Shown: piece after piece, positions 12,185 through 21,900 of the stretch
Position numbering within the stretch: position 1 is the stretch's first letter
How the letters are laid out: each line of letters opens with the position of its first letter
DNA from: a virus
IMG/VR virus record: IMGVR_UViG_3300045581_000555
Coordinates: 1-36,943 of that record
Reading direction: 5' to 3' (one strand)
DNA: 36,943 nt
Program-made: the position numbers and the translations under genes
Notes under the pieces: generated by a model
The model's database searches: none
The model's input: only the letters and a program-made list of their open reading frames with translations
What the model was told of the DNA's origin: nothing

Positions 12185-13335
12185 CGATATTTCCCTATCC
12201 GTCGAATCGAATTAATCTCTAAACACTTTCCACCGCCGAGCTCCGCCCAGCCCCATTCGCCCGCAAGCGCTCGATATAGCTTTTCTGGTGTCTCTCCTGA
12301 GCATCGGCCCATCGAATACGTGGATAGCCCTCGCGATGTGCTCGTATAAGCGTAGCACGCAACCTCACGCCCTTGAGCGTCATAAACTGGTAACCTTTCC
12401 CCTCGTGCTCCGATTCGTTTCAAAAAGAGTACTGGCTTATTCCCTTCGATTCGATTCGATTCCCCGTTACACGTCTGTGTGCCGTTAGTTTTTGACAGCT
12501 CGCCGATCTCGCTCCTAATTGTCACAACTTTTTTGCATTTCTCCGGCGGCTCTGGTCGTGGTTCCTCTGGCCTCAATAACAGAGCGGCGTGTCTAAATTG
12601 CTCAATAGTAGGTCGTTCGGTTCTCATTAAAACTGGCACCCACTTGGTTTCACCGTCACACCGTAAATTAAGCTCCGGCCACCACGCGAAAGTACTGTAA
12701 TCTCCTGCGATATGATGTTCGAACCCGTTACCATCTGAGATTAAATTATCAGCGTTAAACGAGCTTTCACCGTCGGCACTAATGGAAAATGCTTTTTGTT
12801 TTGTGCCGTGTAATTCAATAGGGATGCCATATGGCGCTGCACCATTAAACGGCGAATTGATACATAGGCATCGGGAACAATTCGCCCGAACGATCGCGCA
12901 CGCTTTTTTTATGATCTGCTCGTCGGTAAAGTCATGCTCGAGGAACGGCGATATCCACCACTCAATAGCTTTATTTCTTCGCGCTAGGATATTCACCTTG
13001 GCAACTTTGGCCCTGAGATACCCCCAATCCGTAAGCTCTGGCGCGGTAGTTTTACAAGAGGGATTTCGCGCGCATGTCGCATCACGAATATCGATTTGAA
13101 CCACTTTCAGATACCTACGCCGCGCTGCTCGCTCAATACATGGAAGCGGATCGCCGAACGTATCGAGTAGGGTACTTACTGCTTCTCTTTTTGGTGCTGC
13201 TAAAAAGGTACGACAATACTTCGCAAGCCCCAAAACGTCATAGCCCTGCATAGGCTTAGGCGTCGCGAATGCTGTAGCCGTCATTACTACCCCAACCGCC
13301 ACAACGATGACGCGGGAGAGTAGGGGATAGCGCAT
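12181..13335 (-). CDS. Secreted Cys-rich protein, possible TIM-barrel-type domain
   Basis: A 384-residue protein with a clear N-terminal signal peptide: short basic start, hydrophobic stretch over about 8-22 and a probable cleavage after an Ala-Phe-Ala motif. The mature part is rich in Cys (for example C36, C57 and the NCSRCLC cluster), which fits an oxidising periplasm. The segment with QIDIRDATC, EWWISPFLEHD and INSPF resembles beta/alpha-barrel proteins acting on glycans, but I cannot point to catalytic residues with certainty. A Pro-rich linker follows. Its ATG comes directly after the holin-like stop (TAG-ATG), so it is a late gene in the lysis region. Spanin-like helper, surface-modifying enzyme or virion protein are all possible. 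Confidence 0.75.
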   Translation of the reverse strand: MRYPLLSRVIVVAVGVVMTATAFATPKPMQGYDVLGLAKYCRTFLAAPKREAVSTLLDTFGDPLPCIERAARRRYLKVVQIDIRDATCARNPSCKTTAPELTDWGYLRAKVAKVNILARRNKAIEWWISPFLEHDFTDEQIIKKACAIVRANCSRCLCINSPFNGAAPYGIPIELHGTKQKAFSISADGESSFNADNLISDGNGFEHHIAGDYSTFAWWPELNLRCDGETKWVPVLMRTERPTIEQFRHAALLLRPEEPRPEPPEKCKKVVTIRSEIGELSKTNGTQTCNGESNRIEGNKPVLFLKRIGARGERLPVYDAQGREVACYAYTSTSRGLSTYSMGRCSGETPEKLYRALAGEWGWAELGGGKCLEINSIRRIGKYR

Positions 13336-13518
13336 CTACTTTTTAGCTTTGTAGAATTGAACCAATTTTATAATCGCCCCGATAAGCGCAAGGATAAGCC
13401 CTACTGGTTCCGATACCCCTGTAATATCTGCGGGTAAGTCTGGAATGGTAGAGAGCCCTAGCGCCCCAATCCCGAGCCCTAATGCACCGTTGCTCGCTGC
13501 TTTCGTTTTATCTGCCAT
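13336..13518 (-). CDS. Holin-like small membrane protein
   Basis: A 60-residue protein with two hydrophobic segments, about 10-27 (Gly/Ala/Leu-rich) and about 37-53, joined by a short Pro/Asp-containing turn, and a basic C-terminal tail (FYKAKK). This size, two-segment layout and charged end match class II holins, which open the inner membrane so that a signal-less endolysin can reach the cell wall. It is immediately downstream of the lysozyme gene. The coiled-coil membrane protein upstream of the lysozyme is the alternative holin candidate. Confidence 0.65.
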   Translation of the reverse strand: MADKTKAASNGALGLGIGALGLSTIPDLPADITGVSEPVGLILALIGAIIKLVQFYKAKK

Positions 13519-13526
13519 ATATTACC

Positions 13527-14006
13527 TTAAAGATCATATTCTTTCGGGAACGAATCAAACCGCAACATGTGGGCGATCCTATCGTCTCTACCTACACCCT
13601 TTCGATTCTTCGGATCTACATCTTGAGCCCATTTGCTCATTAAAACTTCTTGAGAAGCTCGAACAAAATCGCCCTCTCTAATCGCTGCAATCGTCCGAAC
13701 AAACTTTGAGAACTTGGTACGCCCGAGGGTAAATAACAGGCTGATAACCGCAACCTTTCGCGCTACTCCCAAACCTTCCCACGCTTGCGCCCCAATAACT
13801 AGGCAAGCATCTTCAGCGGCTGTTGCGATGTCCTCCTCGAGCATCGCGTCAATAACGCTATCGGAGATCGTCAAGGTTTCAAGGTCGCTCCCTATCAACC
13901 TACCTACACCAATGGTCCAAAGATTTTTAGTGTCCTTATACGGCGATTTTCTCACGCCCTCGTCAAACCTCAAAACGATTTTAGCTTCTGGCGGTATATT
14001 CTTCAT
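13527..14006 (-). CDS. Endolysin, T4-type lysozyme (GH24)
   Basis: A 159-residue muramidase that cleaves the glycan strands of peptidoglycan at lysis. The catalytic triad is placed exactly as in T4 lysozyme: Glu16, Asp25 and Thr31, spaced 9 and 6 residues apart, inside FDEGVRKSPY and TKNLWTIGVGR. The rest matches the helical C-terminal lobe, including a late GRDDRIAHM helix. There is no signal peptide or SAR segment, so export needs a holin. The ATG overlaps the stop of the preceding membrane protein gene (ATGA). A cell-wall-binding domain is absent, as usual for phages of Gram-negative hosts. Confidence 0.92.
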   Translation of the reverse strand: MKNIPPEAKIVLRFDEGVRKSPYKDTKNLWTIGVGRLIGSDLETLTISDSVIDAMLEEDIATAAEDACLVIGAQAWEGLGVARKVAVISLLFTLGRTKFSKFVRTIAAIREGDFVRASQEVLMSKWAQDVDPKNRKGVGRDDRIAHMLRFDSFPKEYDL

Positions 14007-14377
14007 CGTTCTGCACCTTCTGCAATCTTTCCCGAGCTTGCTTCACTACTGCCAATTTTCAATCCGCCCGTCCCAATCGCAACATCTTTGCCGGTCTGCT
14101 GAACTTTTTCAAAAACAAGTAGCGCTCCGAGAATTGCGATCATCGTTAGCCCAATACTGAGCGGGATTTGCTTTTTGCCTACTGCTGGCTCTAATAAATC
14201 GGTTTTTATCTCTTTGAGCACTCGAAGGATATCGGGCAAGGTATCAAGGTGCGCTGTGGTCGCTTCAATTTTCGTTAGTCGCTCGTCGATCTTGCGGTCT
14301 CGCGCAACTTGAGAAGCTACGACAATTCGATCGATCTTTTCGGCGTCGTCGTCATGACCGTTCTTTATTTGCGCCAT
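14003..14377 (-). CDS. Coiled-coil membrane protein of the lysis cassette
   Basis: A 124-residue protein with a charged coiled-coil N-terminus (about 10-65), one membrane segment (about 72-90, PLSIGLTMIAILGALLVF) and a small polar C-terminal tail. The layout of soluble coil followed by one membrane helix resembles XhlA-type haemolysin/holin accessory proteins and some i-spanins, but the coil is on the N-terminal side, which fits XhlA better. It overlaps the lysozyme gene by four bases, and an AAGGAG site precedes its ATG. A lysis role is inferred from position. Confidence 0.7.
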   Translation of the reverse strand: MAQIKNGHDDDAEKIDRIVVASQVARDRKIDERLTKIEATTAHLDTLPDILRVLKEIKTDLLEPAVGKKQIPLSIGLTMIAILGALLVFEKVQQTGKDVAIGTGGLKIGSSEASSGKIAEGAER

Positions 14378-14389
14378 TGATACAACTCC

Positions 14390-14542
14390 TTAAAACGGCT
14401 CTAAATATTGTTCAGTCCAAAATCCGAATCCACCTTCATCATATTCAATGAAATATATCCCGTCAGGCAATACTTGCCTTACTGTTGCCCCAACGATTGG
14501 ACGATCTTCAATCCTTTTTACTCTGTCATTTATCTGATACAT
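14390..14542 (-). CDS. Small acidic SH3/KOW-like protein, 50 residues
   Basis: A 50-residue ORF just after the collagen-like fibre gene. The start ATG 14542 overlaps the stop of the fibre gene as TAATG, and the stop lies 13 bases before the next gene's ATG. The sequence reads as short strands (VGATVRQVLPDGIYFIEYDEGG, given only in part here as VRQV, YFIEY and FGFW), with a hydrophobic/aromatic pattern typical of small SH3- or KOW-like barrels. Such proteins occur next to tail-fibre genes but have no known function. Overlap, continuity and a folded-protein-like composition support it as real. Confidence 0.65.
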   Translation of the reverse strand: MYQINDRVKRIEDRPIVGATVRQVLPDGIYFIEYDEGGFGFWTEQYLEPF

Positions 14543-17508
14543 TATCCCAACCCACTTACGAATAAACTTCTCGTATTTGTGATCGCAACAATTAAATCAG
14601 GTGTTGCTGCGTATTTTATTCTATTCAAGTCAACTGCTCTACCTAGCCGGTGAGAATTTCCACCCGTAGTTGTAAACGCTCGTCCTGCTCTTTCAAGCAA
14701 CGTCGTTACCCCATCGTAATACCCAAAAACTATACATTTGGCCGAAGATATATACTCAATCCCGAATATCCGGCCACTCGTGTCTTTCATATTTAACGAG
14801 CCTTGGCTATACGCAGAACCATCTGAGGACGTTAATATTCCTCCGTTGTTTGTCGTATCAGCTGAATCAGAAACAACTAAAACCGACGCTTCTGGAAAAT
14901 AGACTAGATCGATATAGGTAGACCCCGGCGTCGTGCGCGCTGTCCACGTGGTGCCATTTGCACTTGTCATAATCGATGTCGTCGTTGTTCCAATGCCAAC
15001 AGCAACAAATAAGGATAATTCATTAATCCATTTGATTCGGTACCAAGAACTATCTGCTGCGCTGGTTCTGCTTGTCCACGTTATCCCATCGGGAGAAGTC
15101 ATTATGCGGTTGCCGGTTCCAGTATCACTAACCGCCGCAAAAAGAGATAAGGATGGTGACCATGCAACATCTTTCCACGCGTTAGCTGCTGCCGCCGTTC
15201 TGTTAGTCCAGTTAATTCCATCTGGACTTGTCATCACTCTATTTGTGCCGTCGCTTGCAACTGCTGCGAAAAGAGAGAGCGATGGTGCCCATGCAATTCC
15301 GCGCCAACTATTCGTTTGGCTTTCGGTTCTCAACGTCCATGTTTTGCCGTCGGATGATGTCACTACCCTTCGCGTACCTGTCGAACCTACAACGCACCAT
15401 AGGCCCAAACTAGGCGCGTACTCAACCGCATTCCAAGCCGCAGTGGCCTGCGGTACAAATTGATCATAAATAACGCCCAGTGTAGTACTTTTAGGCTGGC
15501 TGATAGTCGCCCATGTTTGATCGCCGCGTAAATATGTGGTGCTGTTTGCTGTATTGCTACCAAGTCTGGCGGTAGCGATTGTTCCACTCGTAATATCTGC
15601 TGCTGCGTGTGTGTGTGATGCTGCTGCGGCTCCGAGAGTTGTTCTTTGTGCCGCTGCATCTGCGTCATCAAGGAGAGCTCGGCCGGCGGCTGTGCATATC
15701 AGCTCTTCGATATCTCCAGCACCTGCCGAACTTCTCCCTAAAACTCGATCCGTCGTACTCACATTCTGTATCTTCGCATAGGTAACCGCATCACTATCGA
15801 TCGTGATAGTCGCGCCGCTGCCTGAAACGATAACATCCCCGCGATCTCCATCGGCAAGTCTTACTGTGATACTACCCGCACCGTTATCGATCGCAATCCC
15901 ATTGCCTGCGGTCAAACTTGCATTTTCCCACACCCCCGCCGGTGCATCATAGATTAATGTATGCCCGCTCGATGGAGAGGTAATTAAAACGTCATGAATC
16001 TCATCCAGCTCATACCCGTTTTGAACTTTTACAAAAAGCTGACCATCTCCTGTATTTGCTCGTTCAACAATTCCAATAAAAACAAGGTGATTTGGTGCAA
16101 TTGGCTTTGTTCGCGTTATTGTTCCGGCTGTCGATCCTAGCCATGCTATATCACCATCAACCCACGGTGCGCCTAGCGATAAACCTGCCTGCACTCCTTG
16201 TGTTATGACAAACCCGATCTGATTACTTGCGATCGTTTCCGAGACTATTCCGAGCGTTTTGTTGCTGGTCGTGTCTGTTGTGTTGCTTGCACGTCTGACT
16301 TCTGCACGATTGCCCGATGCTGATGAGAGATATACAACCTCACCTTTCTGCAACGCCGTTGTTTCTGCATTACGCACCCGTGCATATAGTTGCTGCCCGA
16401 GCATTGCGGTAACGTTGCCGCCTTTAAGACCCAATTCTAATGTCCCCTCAGCACCGTCCCATGCTGCCGTCCCTTCAACGATTGTCGGGGCAGTAGCCGC
16501 TGTATCGATCTGGAAATAATCGAGCGTCGCGCTCGTGGTATCGAGTAGCCCGGTATCTGATAACGTAGCCGTACTGTTTTGAATTATGGTCCCGCTCGTC
16601 CCATCCCATCGCACGATCGCGTTATCTGTTGATGCTTGCGGCCCTGTGACTGCTGCGATCGGCTGTGGGCCTTGAGCTCCTTGTGCCCCCTGTGGCCCCT
16701 GTGGCCCCTGTGGCCCTTGCGTTCCTACTCCCCCTTGTGCACCTTGAGCGCCTTCAGCGCCTTGTGATCCTTGCAATCCCTGGGCTCCTTGATTGCCCTG
16801 ACCGCCTTGATTGCCTTGGGCACCTTGTAGCCCTTGCGCTCCTGTAGCTCCCTGCGCACCTTGAGCACCTTGCGCTCCCATATTACCTTGAGCACCTTGC
16901 GATCCCGTCTCTCCTTGCGGTCCTTGTGTACCTGTTGAACCTTGTGCTCCCTGCGCTCCTGTGGCTCCCTGCGCTCCTGTGGCTCCCTGTGGTCCTGTGG
17001 CTCCCTGCGCTCCTTGAACACCTTGAGCCCCTTGTAACCCTTGCGGTCCTATCGCACCCTGACCGCCTTGTGCGCCTTGTGCGCCTTGTGCGCCTTGTGG
17101 CCCTTGAGAACCTTGCGCACCCTCAGCACCCTGTGCTCCGATTGCTCCCTGCGGTCCTTGTGCCCCTTGAGCACCTTGCGGTCCGGTATCCCCCGTTAAG
17201 CCGATTTCCCCTTGCGGTCCTGTTTCACCTTGTGCGCCTTGATTCCCTTGTGGCCCTTGTATGCCCTGCGCTCCTTGTGGCCCTTGGGCTCCTATGCCTC
17301 CCTGCGATCCTTGGTCTCCCTGTGGTCCTTGGGCTCCTTGTTGGCCTACAATACCCTGTGGCCCCTGAACGCCTACCACCCCAGTCTCGATGACGTTCAC
17401 TTGCCCATCCACCTCAACCACTGTATAGGCTGGCGCAACTTGCACTTGTGGCCCATCAACTACTTCGACAATCGTATAGCTTTCTGGCGCTTCAATCTCG
17501 CATGTCAT
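14542..17508 (-). CDS. Collagen-like tail fibre with C-terminal beta-propeller
   Basis: A 988-residue fibre protein in three parts. Residues about 1-45 are a virion-attachment region. Residues about 46-281 are an uninterrupted run of roughly 78 Gly-X-Y triplets, mainly Gly-Ala-Gln and Gly-Pro-Gln, expected to form a collagen-type trimeric stalk. After an IVRWDGTSG segment (about 298-306) and trimeric beta-rich linkers, residues about 690-988 contain seven repeats of a W/Y-x-x-I/V-x-Y/W-x-P-S-L-x-L-F-x-A-V pattern, the first three or four followed by SxDGxTWTxRT, consistent with a seven-bladed propeller. The propeller is the likely receptor- or glycan-binding head. The ATG overlaps the upstream gene (ATGA). 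Confidence 0.85.
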   Translation of the reverse strand: MTCEIEAPESYTIVEVVDGPQVQVAPAYTVVEVDGQVNVIETGVVGVQGPQGIVGQQGAQGPQGDQGSQGGIGAQGPQGAQGIQGPQGNQGAQGETGPQGEIGLTGDTGPQGAQGAQGPQGAIGAQGAEGAQGSQGPQGAQGAQGAQGGQGAIGPQGLQGAQGVQGAQGATGPQGATGAQGATGAQGAQGSTGTQGPQGETGSQGAQGNMGAQGAQGAQGATGAQGLQGAQGNQGGQGNQGAQGLQGSQGAEGAQGAQGGVGTQGPQGPQGPQGAQGAQGPQPIAAVTGPQASTDNAIVRWDGTSGTIIQNSTATLSDTGLLDTTSATLDYFQIDTAATAPTIVEGTAAWDGAEGTLELGLKGGNVTAMLGQQLYARVRNAETTALQKGEVVYLSSASGNRAEVRRASNTTDTTSNKTLGIVSETIASNQIGFVITQGVQAGLSLGAPWVDGDIAWLGSTAGTITRTKPIAPNHLVFIGIVERANTGDGQLFVKVQNGYELDEIHDVLITSPSSGHTLIYDAPAGVWENASLTAGNGIAIDNGAGSITVRLADGDRGDVIVSGSGATITIDSDAVTYAKIQNVSTTDRVLGRSSAGAGDIEELICTAAGRALLDDADAAAQRTTLGAAAASHTHAAADITSGTIATARLGSNTANSTTYLRGDQTWATISQPKSTTLGVIYDQFVPQATAAWNAVEYAPSLGLWCVVGSTGTRRVVTSSDGKTWTLRTESQTNSWRGIAWAPSLSLFAAVASDGTNRVMTSPDGINWTNRTAAAANAWKDVAWSPSLSLFAAVSDTGTGNRIMTSPDGITWTSRTSAADSSWYRIKWINELSLFVAVGIGTTTTSIMTSANGTTWTARTTPGSTYIDLVYFPEASVLVVSDSADTTNNGGILTSSDGSAYSQGSLNMKDTSGRIFGIEYISSAKCIVFGYYDGVTTLLERAGRAFTTTGGNSHRLGRAVDLNRIKYAATPDLIVAITNTRSLFVSGLG

Positions 17509-17852
17509 CGCGTGATCTCCCGGGATATTGTCGCCCTACCTTCGATAAGTCTGGTAACAATCGCCCCGTTTACTAATTCTAAATCATAGCGCGCTTCGCC
17601 ACTTGGAAGCCCTGCTGTGACCGTTGCCGCGATTGTAACAATGATGGTTCCGGCTGCTCCACCTAGGACGATCCCCCCGTTTTCCGTTGTTAACGTCAAA
17701 AGCGGCGATGTAGCTTCGTTGTGTTGTCGAACTTGCATTCTGGCTGTATAGCCGGTTAGATTAAACAATACCCCAGACGATGTTTTCCACGTCAACGGAA
17801 GCGAAAACGTAGCGCCCTGCTCAATGACTATATTGTATTTTCCGGCTGCCAT
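17505..17852 (-). CDS. Small beta-rich tail-fibre-associated protein
   Basis: A 115-residue protein of a kind common beside phage tail-fibre genes. It starts with [17 protein letters not shown], continues with [22 protein letters not shown] and YDLELV, and ends with ISREITR. The pattern of alternating strands suggests an immunoglobulin- or BppU-like sandwich that connects a fibre to the baseplate or acts as its assembly adaptor. The stop overlaps the fibre start, so the two are coupled. The role is inferred from recurrent neighbourhood. Confidence 0.75.
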   Translation of the reverse strand: MAAGKYNIVIEQGATFSLPLTWKTSSGVLFNLTGYTARMQVRQHNEATSPLLTLTTENGGIVLGGAAGTIIVTIAATVTAGLPSGEARYDLELVNGAIVTRLIEGRATISREITR

Positions 17853-17859
17853 TCTACGC

Positions 17860-18927
17860 CTAAAATTTAATCTGATAATTAATGACCAAAACAGGTGGAT
17901 TCCCCGCGCCGCTGGTTCCTGAACCCTCTCCTGCTGTTGTCGTTAATGTGCCGCTTCCGTCTGTCGTGTTCGTGCTCGGTGCCCCGGTGCTGAAAGCTGT
18001 ACTATTTTCGGTTGTCAACCATGATGTTGTAGTATCGTCATAAACCGCATTGAACGATCTAAAATTCGCATCGCCGTTTGAGCCGGTTGTAATATCTCCA
18101 ACTCGTCCAGCAAAATCACTGTTAGCATGTGTGTGCGTGCTGCTTGTGCTGTCGATCGTTATCGATGCGTTCGCACTTCGCCCTGTAAGTCTTATGGAAT
18201 CGAGCGGTGTGGTTCCGCTGTCGGATGTTCTGCAATCATTTTCCGTATGTGAGTGAGCGCCGCTTGAAAGTATTCGAATATCGCCGTTTGTTGCCGAATG
18301 ATAATGACTCGGGATTAAATGATCATGCGCTGCTAACGGGTGAGCATGTGCCCCTACGCTGTGGGTATGATTACCCATCGTGTGTGTATGCGTCGGTATC
18401 GTATGCTGATGCGCTGGCGTGCTGTGGGTATGGTCCCAACTCCCTGCGGTTTTACCTAGATCGTTTAGCGCTGTAATTCCGGTGGATTTGCCAATCGGCA
18501 ATTTGGCTCTTAAATCAGGAAGATTGAACGTAGTGCTGTTATCTCCTACGCCGTATTTGGTCCCGATCTTTGCGAAAAGTGTTGCGTAGGTAGTCCGAGA
18601 TACTGCCGTTCCATCGCATAATAACCAGCCTGAATCGGCTACGTCGTAGGCTATCATCTGAATAGAACCTACGTTTGGCGCTTGGTGAATTGCCGTGTTC
18701 GCTATGTGGCTGTCGATAGTGCTCTGCGCGGTCAAAACTACCCATGCCGCGCCGTCCCATCGCTCGAGCTTATAACTGTTTGCGCTGTTGGCTCGAATCG
18801 CACCTACTGGAAGGTTTGTCCAGCTCGTATAGTCCATCTTTGCAAGTACGGTGTCTTTATCCTTAAGCGTCGTTAAGACGGAAGTGTATGTGTCCGTAAG
18901 CGCTGGTGCTGTCTGAAAATCTGGCAT
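17860..18927 (-). CDS. Tail collar domain fibre protein
   Basis: A 355-residue protein. Residues about 1-80 include a short attachment domain and a segment, KLERWDGAAW, shared by many fibres. Residues about 86-146 are a phage tail collar domain (GSIQMIAYD, GWLLCDG, TTFNLPDLR), as in T4 gp12. Residues about 165-270 are rich in His-x-His pairs (THTHTM, HTHSVGAHAHPL), which in short tail fibres bind iron or zinc inside an intertwined trimer. The C-terminal part is Ser/Thr/Gly-rich and ends in PPVLVINYQIKF, the typical end of this group. It is probably a second receptor-binding fibre. Confidence 0.85.
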   Translation of the reverse strand: MPDFQTAPALTDTYTSVLTTLKDKDTVLAKMDYTSWTNLPVGAIRANSANSYKLERWDGAAWVVLTAQSTIDSHIANTAIHQAPNVGSIQMIAYDVADSGWLLCDGTAVSRTTYATLFAKIGTKYGVGDNSTTFNLPDLRAKLPIGKSTGITALNDLGKTAGSWDHTHSTPAHQHTIPTHTHTMGNHTHSVGAHAHPLAAHDHLIPSHYHSATNGDIRILSSGAHSHTENDCRTSDSGTTPLDSIRLTGRSANASITIDSTSSTHTHANSDFAGRVGDITTGSNGDANFRSFNAVYDDTTTSWLTTENSTAFSTGAPSTNTTDGSGTLTTTAGEGSGTSGAGNPPVLVINYQIKF

Positions 18928-18930
18928 TTC

Positions 18931-21900
18931 TTATACTCCTTGAGCTGTCCAGCCAAAATTGCCTGTTATTCGGTTCCCTGCGTTAGTCCCTTTGGTCGCA
19001 TAAAGAAATACCGTAAATGTCGTTGGATTTGGCGCATCCGTAAAATCGTAAACGGCTGTCGGCATATCCGTATCGTTGCGTGCTGGTGTCACAATTATAC
19101 TATTTATGTCGATAAACGTCTTATTAAATGTGACCGTTGCCCCACTCGTTGCGTTTGTTACCGATCCAAACCCTGAATCTGTAATCGTAGGAACGCCAAC
19201 GGTTAAAACAAGATTCTTGATTCCTGCTAGTGCTGTGGTATCGCTAACCGTCCCGATCGTCCCGCCTGCATAATTTTTGAGCGTTATTCTCACGTACCGG
19301 AAATTAGTCCCGAAAACTGAAAGGGTATCTGATTCAGTAAAGGTTATATTGTCGTTCGAATATCCGATCCTTGGGTAAAGTGTGGTAGTCCCGATTATAT
19401 CCCGCGATATATACGAAACGGTTATCAATGCTCCGGTAACAGTCGAACCTAAATCAATCGTCTTTTTCCAGTCTCCTTTATTTCGTGTTGGTTGAATATA
19501 ATTAGGGTAGCCTGCATTAATCTGAGCTTGGGGCGTTGTCCAACTTCGCGCCGTAAAATGCCCCTCGTAGGTCTCTGAGGTGTTCACCGATAAAAACAAC
19601 TCGCCTAGGTCTACTAAGCTGTTCGTAAATGTACCCGTTGCAAGATCAACCGTTTGGTTAGTTATAAAGGTATAATTAGGCGGATTGTCTACTTTCACCG
19701 ATATGCTCGTCGATGTCCCCTGATTTCCTGCTGTATCATAGGCCACAACCCAATAAACGAACGTTCCTCCTGTCTGCTCAAAAATAGCTGAAAACGTTGC
19801 CGAAGCTGCTCCAACAATCGTAGCTCCTGCGAACGTAGCTCCTTTCCTGATTTCATACCGATCGATCGGTAATGTGGCCGTACTTGGTGCCTGCCATTTT
19901 AATAGCACGTTATTCGACACAATTTCTGAAAATGGGCTTTGCGGTGCGCTTGGTGCCGTGATGGAAATATCAACTGAAAAAGGCGTTCCTAGATTCCCTG
20001 CTACGTCTCGCGCAACTACCCAATACGTTCTTAATCCACTCCATGCGCCGCGCCGCTGGTATTTTGTCCCCGTGATTGTCGTTTCTACCGTGGCACTTGC
20101 GAATGTAGCTCCATATCTGATCTCGTATTCTTTCGTTTCGAACTGCCCTGTTACTGCTCCCCACGATAATACAACGTCTGGTCCAACAATCGAGAACGTA
20201 ACGGCTGGCGCTGCGGCTCCTCCGATTACAATGCTCGCTTCTGATGCTGTCACCGAATAGTTATTCGAGGTATCGACTGATTTTATTAAAAATCGATACG
20301 TTCCTGCTGTTTTTATATCCAGTGTTACGGTGGTACCTCGAATTTCGTTAATTTTTTCCGCTGTCTCCCATGACCCCGAACCTGATGCAAGTCTAATTTC
20401 GTAATGCGATAGATCAAGGTCAACAACTTCGCTCCAGTTAAGAGTTATACCGAACTTCGAAACGGCTCCAGCGAATCCTGTCACTGTACTCGGCGCGGCT
20501 GTTTTACCAACAACTGTATGAGTAACCGTTGAACTATACGCACTCCAAACGCCAAAACTGCTGCGCGTCCGTGCTCGTATTTCGTAGGTGGCGCCATCCT
20601 GCACGTCAAGAATATGGATGAATGATGCATCTCCCGTTGTTATCGGTGCCGTACTCCATGATGCCGCACTAGCTAGTTTATAGCTTATTTCGATATTCCC
20701 GCCGTTAACAACAAACGCATCGACTGGTGCAGTCCAACTTACGCGCATACGAGAGAAAATCGTGCCATCATTCCGTGTATAAAGCTCGCTGGTGCCCGAT
20801 GTAACAACAAGCCCCGCAAGCGTCTGCACTGTGAACGGGTCCGGTAGAGACGTGTTCGGCGCTAGATCGATTCGCGTTTCTTCCCCACTGTTCCAATCAT
20901 AGATCGCTGCTGCTGTTTCCTTTAATACAAGTCGAACCCCAAGAACTAAGTTATCCCCTGATCCGATGAATTGTGGTTCAAGCTCGAGAACATCAAACGT
21001 CTTTGCCGTCCATCCAAACCGCGCCCATGTAAGATTTATCGTCTCTCCTGCTTCAACTTGAAACGCTTTTAATGTGGCTGTGAGCTCAACTACTATCGGC
21101 TGCCGAACTTGTTCAAGTAAAATCTTCGCTATTCGCTGCGCCGTACTACCGCTTGTCGTAAAGGGTAGCTGGATATCCTCGAAAATCTCCTCGTTGTTAT
21201 CCTGAGCGCGATAAAAAGCATTTCGAATCGGCGGGAAGTCCGTTTCCTCATAGTTAGCTTTTGGGCTAACGAACGTTCCCTTCACCGCGTTAAAATTATC
21301 TCGCTTGCTTGCCCGCGTAACTATTCGGATATCGCTTAGGATATCATTCTCGTTCAGCGTAATGGTTGGAGCTCGATAGGCTCCCGGGAAGCACTTCCAG
21401 CGTCCTCCTGCGAATGTGATAGCGCCTGCGTATGAGGTAATCATCTCCTCAATAACGCTCTGATGATCCTCTCCTGTCTCGAAAAACCCGTTACCCGAAA
21501 ACCTTTTTTCGGTGCCCCCATCTAAGATAGTTACGTTCTGATCGCATATATCGGCTGCTGCCCTAAAACTTCCCACCGTACCTGCTCCCGTCTCGCACTC
21601 AGCGATAGGTATTCCAAGGCCGTAAGTCGTAGAGGTTAGGTAATCGAGCGTTTGTAGTGCTGGATTTTGCGTCCACACGATTGTTGATGTGCGAGGGTCG
21701 AAGCACTTCTTGCCCCGCACTAAAAAGGATATTTCTGGTAAGCCGTCAGGGAATAAAATCGGGTCCCATATCATCTGAATATACACATGGGCGCGTCCGT
21801 CTTGCTTATGATCGCTAGTCCATTTATCCGGGCATTGTCCTATTAAATCTGATATAGCTGGATTCCCAACGGCTCCATTGTTAACGGCCATGAATACTTT

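Noticed and set aside
14933-15463. 176-codon plus-strand open frame over the fibre gene
   Set aside because: Its Val/Leu-rich sequence is the antisense image of the propeller repeats; no start signal is seen.
16665-17393. Plus-strand Leu/Val/Pro-rich frames and dense short repeats at the collagen region
   Set aside because: These are the antisense and repeat image of Gly-X-Y codons; not a separate gene, CRISPR array or satellite.
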